Shown here: positions 24,393 through 31,903 of the stretch, in pieces
How the letters are laid out: the number at the start of each line of letters is the position of its first letter
Numbering within the stretch: position 1 is the stretch's first letter
Assembly (NCBI RefSeq): GCF_035917675.1
Contig: NZ_CP109104.1
Location: 3,472,001-3,536,000 of the forward strand
DNA: 64,000 bases
From: Streptomyces sp. NBC_01775
Lineage (GTDB): Bacteria > Actinomycetota > Actinomycetes > Streptomycetales > Streptomycetaceae
Reading direction: 5' to 3'
Translations under genes and position numbers: made by a program
Notes under the pieces: model-generated
Databases searched by the model: none
The model's input: the letters and a program-made list of their open reading frames with translations, nothing else
Told to the model about the DNA's origin: nothing

Positions 24393-25274
24393 TTACGCCT
24401 TCGGCTCCGGCAGCACGCAGTGGCGTGCGTCCAGGTCGAGCTGGTTGCCGCGGCCGAAGCAGGAGTTGATCAAGTATGTCTGCTGGCCGTAGGCGTTGAG
24501 GTAGCGGACCACCACGTGGCCCTTCTCGTTCACCTCACACGGGTTGTTCAGGGTGCACATCTCCCCGTCCTCGTTGTGGGTGTTGTTCACCCCGACGACC
24601 TTGTTGGTCTTGTTGTCGATCACCGGGGAGCCGGAGGTGCCGCCCTTGGTCTGGCAGTCCATCGTGTAGCGGATGGAATCCTTCCAGGTCCAGTCGCCCT
24701 CCTTCAGCCGGTAGGCGAAGCCGTCGACCGCGCAGCCGAAGGTCTCCTTCCAGTAGCCGGAGACGACGGTGATGTCGCGGCCCTGGCGCGGGTGCTTGGC
24801 ATCCAGCTCCAGCGCGTCGATGCCGTACTTCTTCTTGATCTCCTTGTACGTGGAGGTGGACTCGTACACCGAGATGTCCGTGTCCGTCATCGTCGCGTAG
24901 GCGATCTTGTCGGAGTGGATCTTCCCGGCGTCGCTGCCGTCCGCGTTCAGGAGCGTGAAGTCGCGGCTCGTCTTCTTGTCGACGACGACCTCACCCGCGC
25001 CCGGCATGCCCTCTTGCAGGCAGTGCCCGTTGGACAGGACCAGCGCCGGGTCGCCGGGCTTGGAGTTCTTCAGCTTGACGACGGAGCCCGAGCAATTGCT
25101 GAGCGCGACGGTGCCCTCGAAGGTGGGCTCCTTCTGCGCCGAGGCCGGGTCCGAGGCGGACGTCGAGGCGGCTGCGGACGTCGAGGCGGCTGCGGCGGGT
25201 GCCGCGGCTATACCGGCCAGCGCGGCGGCGCCGAAGAGCACCGCCGCGAGCGTGCTGGCTAGGGGCTTTCTCAT
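24393..25274 (-). CDS. secreted trypsin-like serine protease, paralogue 1
   Basis: A 293-residue exported protein: signal peptide cleaved near APAAAA (about residue 30), a Ser/Ala-rich linker, and a trypsin-like fold with LSNGHCLQEG (His84), candidate Asp in TMTDTDIS (131/133) and nucleophile GGTSGSPVID (Ser216). Three or more disulfide pairs are likely. The family motif order is intact, so it should be active. ATG 25274 follows AAGGGTCGTTC. It lies 87 bases from the stop of its paralogue and is read in the same direction. Confidence 0.88.
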   Translation of the reverse strand: MRKPLASTLAAVLFGAAALAGIAAAPAAAASTSAAASTSASDPASAQKEPTFEGTVALSNCSGSVVKLKNSKPGDPALVLSNGHCLQEGMPGAGEVVVDKKTSRDFTLLNADGSDAGKIHSDKIAYATMTDTDISVYESTSTYKEIKKKYGIDALELDAKHPRQGRDITVVSGYWKETFGCAVDGFAYRLKEGDWTWKDSIRYTMDCQTKGGTSGSPVIDNKTNKVVGVNNTHNEDGEMCTLNNPCEVNEKGHVVVRYLNAYGQQTYLINSCFGRGNQLDLDARHCVLPEPKA

Positions 25275-25361
25275 GAACGACCCTTCTGAAGTAGGGATAC
25301 AGCGGTACGGACGCGCCGTGCGCTGCATCTCCACAGCGCCGCCTCAACGCCCCTGCGGGCG

Positions 25362-26300
25362 CTACGGCTTGGGTAGCGTGCAGCCCTCACGGCTGAGGTC
25401 GATCTGGTTTCCCGCTCCCACGCACGGCGCGATGATGTAGGTCTGCTGGCCGTAGGCGATCTGGTCGTGAACGGTGGTCTTGCCGCTCTCATCCACCTCG
25501 CAGGGGTTGTTGAGCGTGCACTCCGCACCGTCCTCGTTCCGGGTGTTGTTCACGCCGACGACCTTGCCCGAGGCGTTGTCGATCACCGGGGAGCCCGAAG
25601 TTCCGCCCTTGGTCTTGCAGTCGGCGGTGTAGCGGATCGAGTCCTTCATCGTCCAGCCCGCTTCCTTGAGCCGGTACGCGAAGCCGTCGATGGCGCAGCC
25701 GTAGGTCTCCTTCCAGTAACCGGAGACCACGGTGATGTCGTTGCCCTGCGTGGGGTGGGCAGCGTCGAGGTCGAGTGCCTTGATGCCGAACTCGGACTCG
25801 ATCTCCTGGTAGGTGGAGCCCACCTCGTAGAGCGAGACGTCGGTGTCGGTCATGGTGGCGTAGGCGATCTTCGTGGCCTTGACGGTGCCCGCGTCACTGC
25901 CGTCGGCCTTCAGCAGCGTGAAGCTGCGGCTGGAGGCCTTGTCCGTGATCACCTGGCCGGGCTCGGGCATGCCCTCTTCGAGACAGTGCCCGTTGGACAG
26001 GACCAGCGCGGGGTCACCGGGCTGGGACTCGGGCATCTTGACCACCGAGCCGGAGCAATTGCTCAGCGCGACGGTCCCCTCGAAGCTGGGCGCCGCCGCT
26101 GGCGCCTTCTTCGCGGCCGACGCGCTCGAAGAGGCGGCGTCCGTCGCTGGCGTGGACGTCGCTGGGGTGGACGTCGCTGGGGTGGACGTCACTGGGGTGG
26201 ACGTCACTGGGGTGGCTGCGGCGGGGGACGCGGCTATGCCCGCGAGAGCGGCGGCTCCGAAGAACGCCGCGGCGAGCGAGCCGACGAGAGGTCTTTTCAT
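25362..26300 (-). CDS. secreted trypsin-like serine protease, paralogue 2
   Basis: A 312-residue paralogue of the next gene, near-identical in blocks such as FEGTVALSNCSGSVVK, PGDPALVLSNGHCL, YATMTDTD and GGTSGSPVIDN. Catalytic His105 and a Ser near 237 are present. The main difference is the linker after the signal peptide: a TPVTS/TPATS pentapeptide repeated about five times, encoded by a 15-bp repeat (26146-26220). ATG 26300 follows AGGAACCCCCACA. It is upstream of paralogue 1, so the pair arose by tandem duplication and may be co-transcribed. Confidence 0.88.
   Translation of the reverse strand: MKRPLVGSLAAAFFGAAALAGIAASPAAATPVTSTPVTSTPATSTPATSTPATDAASSSASAAKKAPAAAPSFEGTVALSNCSGSVVKMPESQPGDPALVLSNGHCLEEGMPEPGQVITDKASSRSFTLLKADGSDAGTVKATKIAYATMTDTDVSLYEVGSTYQEIESEFGIKALDLDAAHPTQGNDITVVSGYWKETYGCAIDGFAYRLKEAGWTMKDSIRYTADCKTKGGTSGSPVIDNASGKVVGVNNTRNEDGAECTLNNPCEVDESGKTTVHDQIAYGQQTYIIAPCVGAGNQIDLSREGCTLPKP
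26146..26220. repeat. 15-bp minisatellite, 5 copies, in the protease linker
   Basis: gctggggtggacgtc-like units start at 26146, 26161, 26176, 26191 and 26206. They lengthen a Thr/Ser/Pro linker between the signal peptide and the catalytic domain. Confidence 0.9.
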
Positions 26301-26383
26301 TGTGGGGGTTCCTCTCTTGGTACCGAAGGTCGATTCGGTCTGACGCCGTGCATTCTTGGGCCAGTTGAGGTTCACCCACAAGA

Positions 26384-26420
26384 GCGCCCCCGGAAGCGAT
26401 ATGAGCGATTCCGGGGGCGC
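26384..26420 (-). terminator. 12-bp stem terminator downstream of the GntP gene
   Basis: gcgcccccggaa (26384-26395) and ttccgggggcgc (26409-26420) pair perfectly with a 13-base loop. It separates the permease operon from the protease pair on the same strand. Confidence 0.78.
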
Positions 26421-26515
26421 GAGGGGGACGGGGCAGGCGGGACGGGGGCGGGGACGGACGCGGACCCACGCCCGCGCCCCCGGAACGAGCGGACCCGCGC
26501 CCGCGCCCCGCCGCC

Positions 26516-28006
26516 CTAGACGAAGACGCTCACGAGTGCGGCGACCGCGAAACCGGCGACCGAGAGCACGGACTCCAGCACCGTCCAGGACTTGAGGGTG
26601 TCCCGCTCGGAGATGCCGAAGTACTTCGAGACCATCCAGAAGCCGCCGTCGTTCACATGCGAGGCGAAGATCGACCCCGCCGAGATCGCCATGATGACCA
26701 GCGCGAGATGCGCCTGCGAGGGGTCGCTCTCGGCCAGCAGCGGCGCGACGATCCCCGCCGTGGTGACGATGGCGACCGTCGCCGAGCCCTGTGCCACGCG
26801 CAGCACCAGGGAGATCAGATAGGCCAGCACGATCACCGGCAGCCCCGCGTCCCCGAACACGTCGGCGAGCGCCTTCGCGACGCCCGACCCCTGAAGGACG
26901 GCGCCGAAGACGCCGCCGGCGCCGACGACCAGAATGATGTTGCCGACGGGCTTGAGCGAGGCGGTGGAGACCGTCTCCAGCGACTTGCGGCTCCAGCCCC
27001 GGCGCAGCCCCAGCAGGTAGTAGGACAGCAGCAGCGCGACGGTCAGCGCCACGAAGGGGTGGCCGATGAACTCGATGACCGAGCGGCCCGTCGAGGGGTC
27101 CAGCGCGATGGAGGAGAACGTCGCGGCCAGGATCAGCACCAGCGGGGTGCCGGTGATGGCCAGCACCGTGCCGACGGCGACCGGCTTCTCGTCGGCACGC
27201 GCGCCGTCGGCACGCGCGCCGTCGGCACGCGCGCCGTTGGCACGCTGCTCCTCGGCGACGGCCGCCTTCGCCTCCTCAGCGGCCTCCAGCATGTCCTGCG
27301 GCACGGGGACGAACACGCGGTTGCCGATCCAGGCCGCGTACGCCCAGGCCGCCAGCACGGCGGGGATTCCGCAGATGACGCCCATCAGGATGACCCAGCC
27401 CAGGTCCACGTTGAGCAGCCCGGCGGCGGCCACGGGGCCCGGGTGCGGCGGCAGGAACGCGTGGGTCATGGACAGCCCCGCCAGCATCGGCATGCAGTAC
27501 AGCAGCACCGACTTGCCGCTGCGCTTGGCGGCGGCGTAGATGATCGGCGCCAGCACGAAGATGCCGACGTCGAAGAAGACGGGGATACCGAAGATCAGGC
27601 CGGTCAGGCCCATCGCGAGCGGGGCGCGCTTCTCCCCGAACAGCCCCAGCAGCCGGGCCGAGAGCGCCTCGGCACCGCCGCTGACCTCCAGGATCGCGCC
27701 CAGCATGGTGCCCAGGCCGATGATGATCGCGACGTGCCCGAGGATCCCGCCCATCCCCGCCTCGATCATCGAGACGGCGTCGGACTTCTGGACGGTGCCG
27801 AACAGTTCGGTCACGGAAAGGCCCGCACCCAGGCCGACGGCTATGGACACCGTGAGCAGCGCCACGAACGGCTGGATGCGGACCTTGATGATCAGTACGA
27901 GCAGCAGGACGATCCCGAGGGCCGCGACGGTCAGCAGACCCCCGGTCCCGGGTATGAGCGCGAGCAGGCCGCCCGTATGGGGCGGGGTGTCTGCGGCAAG
28001 CAGCAT
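26516..28006 (-). CDS. GntP-family permease, probably for a D-amino acid (DsdX-like)
   Basis: A 496-residue permease with 12-14 membrane helices. Motifs are those of the GntP family: GLGTMLGAILEVSGGAEAL, IFGIPVFFDVGIFVLAPI, THAFLPPHPGPVAAAGLL and SATVAIVTTAGIVAPLL. The central loop contains GARAD repeated three times (an expanded 15-bp repeat). GntP includes gluconate carriers and the D-serine carrier DsdX. The neighbours here handle D-amino acids, so I favour a D-amino acid substrate, though the sugar kinase leaves gluconate possible. ATG 28006 is 6 bases after GGAG; ATG 28018 is the alternative. Confidence 0.88.
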   Translation of the reverse strand: MLLAADTPPHTGGLLALIPGTGGLLTVAALGIVLLLVLIIKVRIQPFVALLTVSIAVGLGAGLSVTELFGTVQKSDAVSMIEAGMGGILGHVAIIIGLGTMLGAILEVSGGAEALSARLLGLFGEKRAPLAMGLTGLIFGIPVFFDVGIFVLAPIIYAAAKRSGKSVLLYCMPMLAGLSMTHAFLPPHPGPVAAAGLLNVDLGWVILMGVICGIPAVLAAWAYAAWIGNRVFVPVPQDMLEAAEEAKAAVAEEQRANGARADGARADGARADEKPVAVGTVLAITGTPLVLILAATFSSIALDPSTGRSVIEFIGHPFVALTVALLLSYYLLGLRRGWSRKSLETVSTASLKPVGNIILVVGAGGVFGAVLQGSGVAKALADVFGDAGLPVIVLAYLISLVLRVAQGSATVAIVTTAGIVAPLLAESDPSQAHLALVIMAISAGSIFASHVNDGGFWMVSKYFGISERDTLKSWTVLESVLSVAGFAVAALVSVFV

Positions 28007-28063
28007 GGGGAACTCCATTGTTTCCGTGCCTGGTCCCAGAACGCCCGGATGGGGGGATGACCC

Positions 28064-28477
28064 TCAGCCGAGGACGGCGAGGGTGTCGATCTCGACCAGC
28101 AGACCGGCGGGAAGGCCGACGTACACCGTCGTACGCGCGGCCGGGGCCTCCTGAAGGGAGGCGAAGTACTCGTTGTAGATCTCGTTGAACTCGGCGAAGT
28201 GCGCGGTGTCCGTCAGATACACCCGCACCATCACCGCGTCCTCCCAAGTGGCGCCCCCCTCCTTGAGGATGGCCTCCACGTTGGCGAAGGTCTGGAGGGT
28301 CTGCTCGCGCAGGCCGGGGCCCACCGGCGTGGGCGCCTGGCCCTCGGCGGCCGGGCCGAAGCCGACCTGCCCGGCGACCTGGAGGATGTTCCCCTTCCGC
28401 ACGCCGTGCGAGAACTTCGCGGGCGGCGTGGTGTGCGTGTCCGGGGTGAGTGCGGTCTTGGGAAGCTTGTCGCTCAT
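28064..28477 (-). CDS. RidA family enamine/imine deaminase
   Basis: A 137-residue YjgF/YER057c/UK114 protein. RidA hydrolyses the reactive 2-aminoacrylate and related imines released by PLP dehydratases. Visible family features are NILQVAGQVGFGP, TLQTFANVEAILKEGGATWEDAV, VRVYLTD, and the signature near the end, ARTTVYVGLPAGLLVEID, containing the substrate Arg. Its place next to a D-serine/D-threonine-type dehydratase makes biochemical sense. It overlaps the IclR stop by ATGA. Confidence 0.92.
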   Translation of the reverse strand: MSDKLPKTALTPDTHTTPPAKFSHGVRKGNILQVAGQVGFGPAAEGQAPTPVGPGLREQTLQTFANVEAILKEGGATWEDAVMVRVYLTDTAHFAEFNEIYNEYFASLQEAPAARTTVYVGLPAGLLVEIDTLAVLG

Positions 28478-29250
28478 GGTGCGGCTCTCTTGGCTCGTTG
28501 ACGGTCGGGGGACCTGCCCACGTACTCCGCGCTGATGGCCTCGGCCGTGCGGCGTACGCGGGGCAGAAGGGTGAGGAGTTCCTCGGCGGAGACGACGACG
28601 CTGGGCGCCGAGACCGACATCGCCGCCACCACCCGCCCCTCGGCGCCCCTGATGGGCGCCGCGACGCAGTTGATGGACTCCTCGTGGCCACCGAGGTCGG
28701 TGGCCCAGCCCTGTTCGCGCACCTTCGCCAACTCGGTGAGAAAGGCGCCGGCGCTCGGGGTGGAACGGGCTGTGTACAGGGGATAGTCGAGCCGTTCGGC
28801 GACCGCGCGCCGCTCCGGCTCGGGCAGATCGGCGAGCAGCAGCTTGGACACGGCGGCGACGGTGATCGCCACGGGTTTGCCGATGCGGGAGTACATCCGC
28901 ACCGGGTAGCGGCTCTCGACCTTGTCGATGTAGCGCACCTCGTCCTCCTCGTAGACGGCGAGGTGGACGGTGTGCCCGCAGGCGGCGTTCAGTTCCGCGA
29001 GGTGCGGGTGGGCGATCTCCCGTACGTCGAGGTTCTCCATGGCCTCCTGGGCGAGCGCGAACAGCCGCGCTCCCAGCCGGTAGCGCTGGTCGGGCTGGCG
29101 GTAGACGATGCCGTGCTCGTGCAGGGTGCGCAGCAGCCGCAGCGCGGTCGACTTGTGCACCTCCAGCCGGGTGGCGACCTGCTCCAGGTTGGCGGGCCCC
29201 TCGGCGAGCAGGGGCAGAATGCTCAGCGCCCGGTCCACGGTCTGACTCAT
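28474..29250 (-). CDS. IclR family transcriptional regulator
   Basis: A 258-residue regulator: N-terminal winged helix (TVDRALSILPLLAEG, LEQVATRLEVHKSTALRLLR) and a C-terminal IclR effector domain (GKPVAITVAAVSKLLLADLPE, SINCVAAPIRGAEGRVVAAMSVSAPS). IclR proteins sense small acids or sugars. It is coupled to the kinase upstream (ATGA) and RidA downstream. The palindrome at 30543-30559 in the divergent promoter region is the likely operator for both arms of this cluster. Confidence 0.93.
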   Translation of the reverse strand: MSQTVDRALSILPLLAEGPANLEQVATRLEVHKSTALRLLRTLHEHGIVYRQPDQRYRLGARLFALAQEAMENLDVREIAHPHLAELNAACGHTVHLAVYEEDEVRYIDKVESRYPVRMYSRIGKPVAITVAAVSKLLLADLPEPERRAVAERLDYPLYTARSTPSAGAFLTELAKVREQGWATDLGGHEESINCVAAPIRGAEGRVVAAMSVSAPSVVVSAEELLTLLPRVRRTAEAISAEYVGRSPDRQRAKRAAP

Positions 29251-30434
29251 GCGGAACGCACCTCCGGCTCCTCTTCCGCCGGCTCTTCTTCCGCCGGCTC
29301 TTCTTCCGCCGGCTGCTCTTCGTCGGGCCCCCGCACGGTCCAGCCCGGGGCCAGCCGGAGTCTCCCCCACGCCTGGGCGTCCAGGGCCACGAGCCGGTCG
29401 GCCCGCTCCTGGCCGGGCGGCGGCGCGAGGTCACCGGCTGCGGTCAGCGCGGCGGCGGCCATCACATGGCCGTGCCGCAGCCGCTCCACCACGGGCAGTT
29501 GACGCAGCGTCCCGGCGAGGAACCCGGCCGCGAAGGCGTCGCCCGCGCCGACGGGCGAGACGACGTCCACGCGCAGCGCGGGCGCGAAGACTGCGGGCGC
29601 GTCCCCGACGAACGCGGTGGCCCCGGCGCTGCCTTGCTTGACGACGAGCACGGCGGGCTCGGGCAGCGCCGCGCGGACGGCTTCGGGCCCTCCGCCGATC
29701 CCCCAGGCCGCCGCGGCCTCGTCCTCGCCCACGAAGACGAGGTCGCTGTGGCGGGCGAGTTCGAGCAGGACGCCGGGGCCGGGCCCGTGCCCCTCGCGCC
29801 ACAGGCCGACGCGGTAGTTGACGTCGAAGGAGACCAGCGGCCCAGGGTTGCCGCCGCCGCGCGCCCCGGTCAGGGCGCGCATCAGGGCGAGGCAGTCGGC
29901 GGAGAGCGCGGCGGTGATCCCGGTCAGGTGCAGCACCTGGCCCGAACCGAGCACGTCCAGCGCGACGTTGGTGGGCGACATCGCGGAGGCGGCCGACCCG
30001 GCGCGGTAGTAGAGCACCTCGGAGAGCGGGGGCCCGGCCGACTCGGCGTCGACGGGCCGCCCGTCCCCGACAGACCGCCCGCCCTCGGTGGGCCGCCCGT
30101 CCTCAACGGACCGCCCGTCCTCGGTGGGCCGCTCGGCGTCCGTCCGGAAGTAGATGCCGGTGGGGCGCACGGGGTCGCGCTCGACGGCGGCCGTGTCGAC
30201 GCCGTGCCCGGCGATCGTCCGCACCAGGTGATCGCCGAAGCCGTCGGTGCCGACCCTGCTGACCCAGCGGGCCCGGTATCCGGCGCGGGCCAGGGCGCAG
30301 GCGACGTTGGACTCGGCCCCGCCGATCGAGCGGTCGAAGGAGGGCACGTCGGCGAGCGGCCCGGGCCGGGAGGGCAGGAACGTGACCATGGACTCGCCCA
30401 GGCAGACGACGTCGATGTCAGGGGTGGGGGTCAC
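29247..30434 (-). CDS. PfkB family sugar kinase (2-keto-3-deoxygluconate kinase-like)
   Basis: A 395-residue ribokinase-fold kinase: VVCLGESMVTFLPSRPGPLA at the N-terminus, IGGAESNVACALARAGY, RVGTDGFGDHLV, and the PfkB signature DVVSPVGAGDAFAAGFLAG with catalytic Asp. Two low-complexity expansions are unusual: DGRPxE/DGRSVxDGRP repeats at about residues 105-135 near the lid, and EEEPAEEEPA at the C-terminus. GTG 30434 follows AGGAG at 11 bases. It is first of the minus-strand arm. The substrate in a D-amino acid cluster is unclear; KDG or a related 2-keto sugar is the family default. Confidence 0.88.
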   Translation of the reverse strand: MTPTPDIDVVCLGESMVTFLPSRPGPLADVPSFDRSIGGAESNVACALARAGYRARWVSRVGTDGFGDHLVRTIAGHGVDTAAVERDPVRPTGIYFRTDAERPTEDGRSVEDGRPTEGGRSVGDGRPVDAESAGPPLSEVLYYRAGSAASAMSPTNVALDVLGSGQVLHLTGITAALSADCLALMRALTGARGGGNPGPLVSFDVNYRVGLWREGHGPGPGVLLELARHSDLVFVGEDEAAAAWGIGGGPEAVRAALPEPAVLVVKQGSAGATAFVGDAPAVFAPALRVDVVSPVGAGDAFAAGFLAGTLRQLPVVERLRHGHVMAAAALTAAGDLAPPPGQERADRLVALDAQAWGRLRLAPGWTVRGPDEEQPAEEEPAEEEPAEEEPEVRSA

Positions 30435-30542
30435 GATCCGTACCGCTCCTTGGGGCCGAGGGGGCTGCCGGTGCCGCGCTGATTCCATTGACCGGCCGTT
30501 CGGCGGGATGCTAGACAGCGGTAAGCGTCATACGCAATGGTC

Positions 30543-30559
30543 GTTGCAAGATCTGCAAC
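30543..30559. promoter_or_regulatory. palindromic operator in the divergent D-amino acid promoter region
   Basis: gttgca (30543-30548) and tgcaac (30554-30559) flank agatc. CATAAT (30559-30564) just to its right is a possible -10 for the gene at 30581. The size and symmetry suit an IclR-type site; the regulator encoded at 28474 is the natural candidate. ACGGAG precedes ATG 30581 by 5 bases. Confidence 0.55.
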
Positions 30560-30580
30560 ATAATCTTCTACGGAGCCCGC

Positions 30581-31867
30581 ATGGCCGCCCTCGACGACGC
30601 CGTCGCCCGCCTTGCCGACGAGCCAGCCGACCACCGCTTCAAGGGGCTGCCGCCGGACGCCGCCGTGTCCGGCACCACCCTCGGCGGGCTGGCTGCCGAG
30701 CGGCGCTCCCTGTTCACCGGCGGCTTCACCTCCCCGGTGCTCGCCCTCTCCGCCGAGCGCCTGGAGCACAACCTGGCGACCCTCGCCGGCTACGCGGCAC
30801 GGCACGGCCTGACCTTCGCTCCGCACAGCAAGACGCACATGGCCCCCCAGCTCATCGCCCGCCAGCTGGCGGGCGGGGCATGGGGCGTCACACTCGCGGT
30901 CCCCCACCAGGTGCGTGTGGCCCGCGCCTTCGGCGTCCAGCGGATCCTCCTCGCCAACGAGCTGGTGGACGCGGCAGCCCTGCGCTGGCTCGCCGGCGAG
31001 CTGGACAGAGACCCGGACTTCCGCTTTGTCTGTTATGTCGACTCACTGCGCGGCGTCTCGCTCATGGACGAGGCCCTGCGCGCGGCGGGCGCGCGGCGCC
31101 CGCTCGACGTGGTGGTGGAGCTGGGCGCGGGTGAGGGCGCGCGCACCGGCGCCCGCACGGAGGCCGAGTGCGCCGCCCTCGCGGACGCGGTGGCCGCCAC
31201 CGGCACCCTGCGCCTGGTGGGCGTCGCCGGTTACGAGGGCGAGGTGCCCGGCCCCACCCTGGAGAACGTCGGGGCCTGGCTGGAGCGGCTGACCGCGCTG
31301 GCCGTCACCTTCGACAAGGCGGGGCGCTTCGCCGGACTCGACGAGATCATGGTGAGCGCGGGCGGCAGCGCGTGGTTCGACGCCGTCGCCGACGCTTTCG
31401 CGGGTATCCCCGCCCTCTCGGCGCCGACGTTGAAGCTGCTGCGTTCCGGCGCGTACGTCTCGCACGACGACGGCCACTACCGCGAGGTGACGCCCTTCAA
31501 CCGCCGCCCCGAAGAAGGCGGCCTCCAGGCCGCCTTCACCCTGTGGACCCAGGTCATCTCCCGCCCCGAGCCCGGACAGGCGTTCGCGAACGCGGGCAAG
31601 CGGGATGCCGCGTACGACCTCGAACTGCCGGTCCCGCGTGTGGTGCGGGGCCTCGACGGATCGACGCGCTCCGCGCAGGGCATCACCGTCGCCTCGCTGA
31701 GCGACCAGCATGCCTGGCTCCACGTGGACGAGGGCGTCACCCTCGACGTCGGCGACTGGATCGGGCTCGCCCTGTCCCACCCCTGCACCATCTTCGACAA
31801 ATGGAAAGCCATCCCGTTGGTCGAGGCGGACGGCACGGTGGTCGACGTGATCCACACGTTTTTCTGA
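30581..31867 (+). CDS. PLP- and zinc-dependent D-amino acid deaminase (DSD1/D-threonine aldolase fold)
   Basis: A 428-residue protein with an alanine-racemase-type N-terminal barrel and a C-terminal beta domain. PLP would bind Lys84 in FAPHSKTHMAP. The C-terminal SHPC at residues 399-402 gives the His-x-Cys zinc pair (His400, Cys402) found in eukaryotic-type D-serine dehydratase. Expected reaction: D-Ser or D-Thr to 2-keto acid plus ammonia through an enamine. It leads the + strand arm with the N-acyl-D-amino acid deacylase 36 bases downstream. Confidence 0.9.
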   Translation: MAALDDAVARLADEPADHRFKGLPPDAAVSGTTLGGLAAERRSLFTGGFTSPVLALSAERLEHNLATLAGYAARHGLTFAPHSKTHMAPQLIARQLAGGAWGVTLAVPHQVRVARAFGVQRILLANELVDAAALRWLAGELDRDPDFRFVCYVDSLRGVSLMDEALRAAGARRPLDVVVELGAGEGARTGARTEAECAALADAVAATGTLRLVGVAGYEGEVPGPTLENVGAWLERLTALAVTFDKAGRFAGLDEIMVSAGGSAWFDAVADAFAGIPALSAPTLKLLRSGAYVSHDDGHYREVTPFNRRPEEGGLQAAFTLWTQVISRPEPGQAFANAGKRDAAYDLELPVPRVVRGLDGSTRSAQGITVASLSDQHAWLHVDEGVTLDVGDWIGLALSHPCTIFDKWKAIPLVEADGTVVDVIHTFF

Positions 31868-31903
31868 CCCCCGCGCCGCAACCAGAGAGGCATCGGAATC
31901 CGC

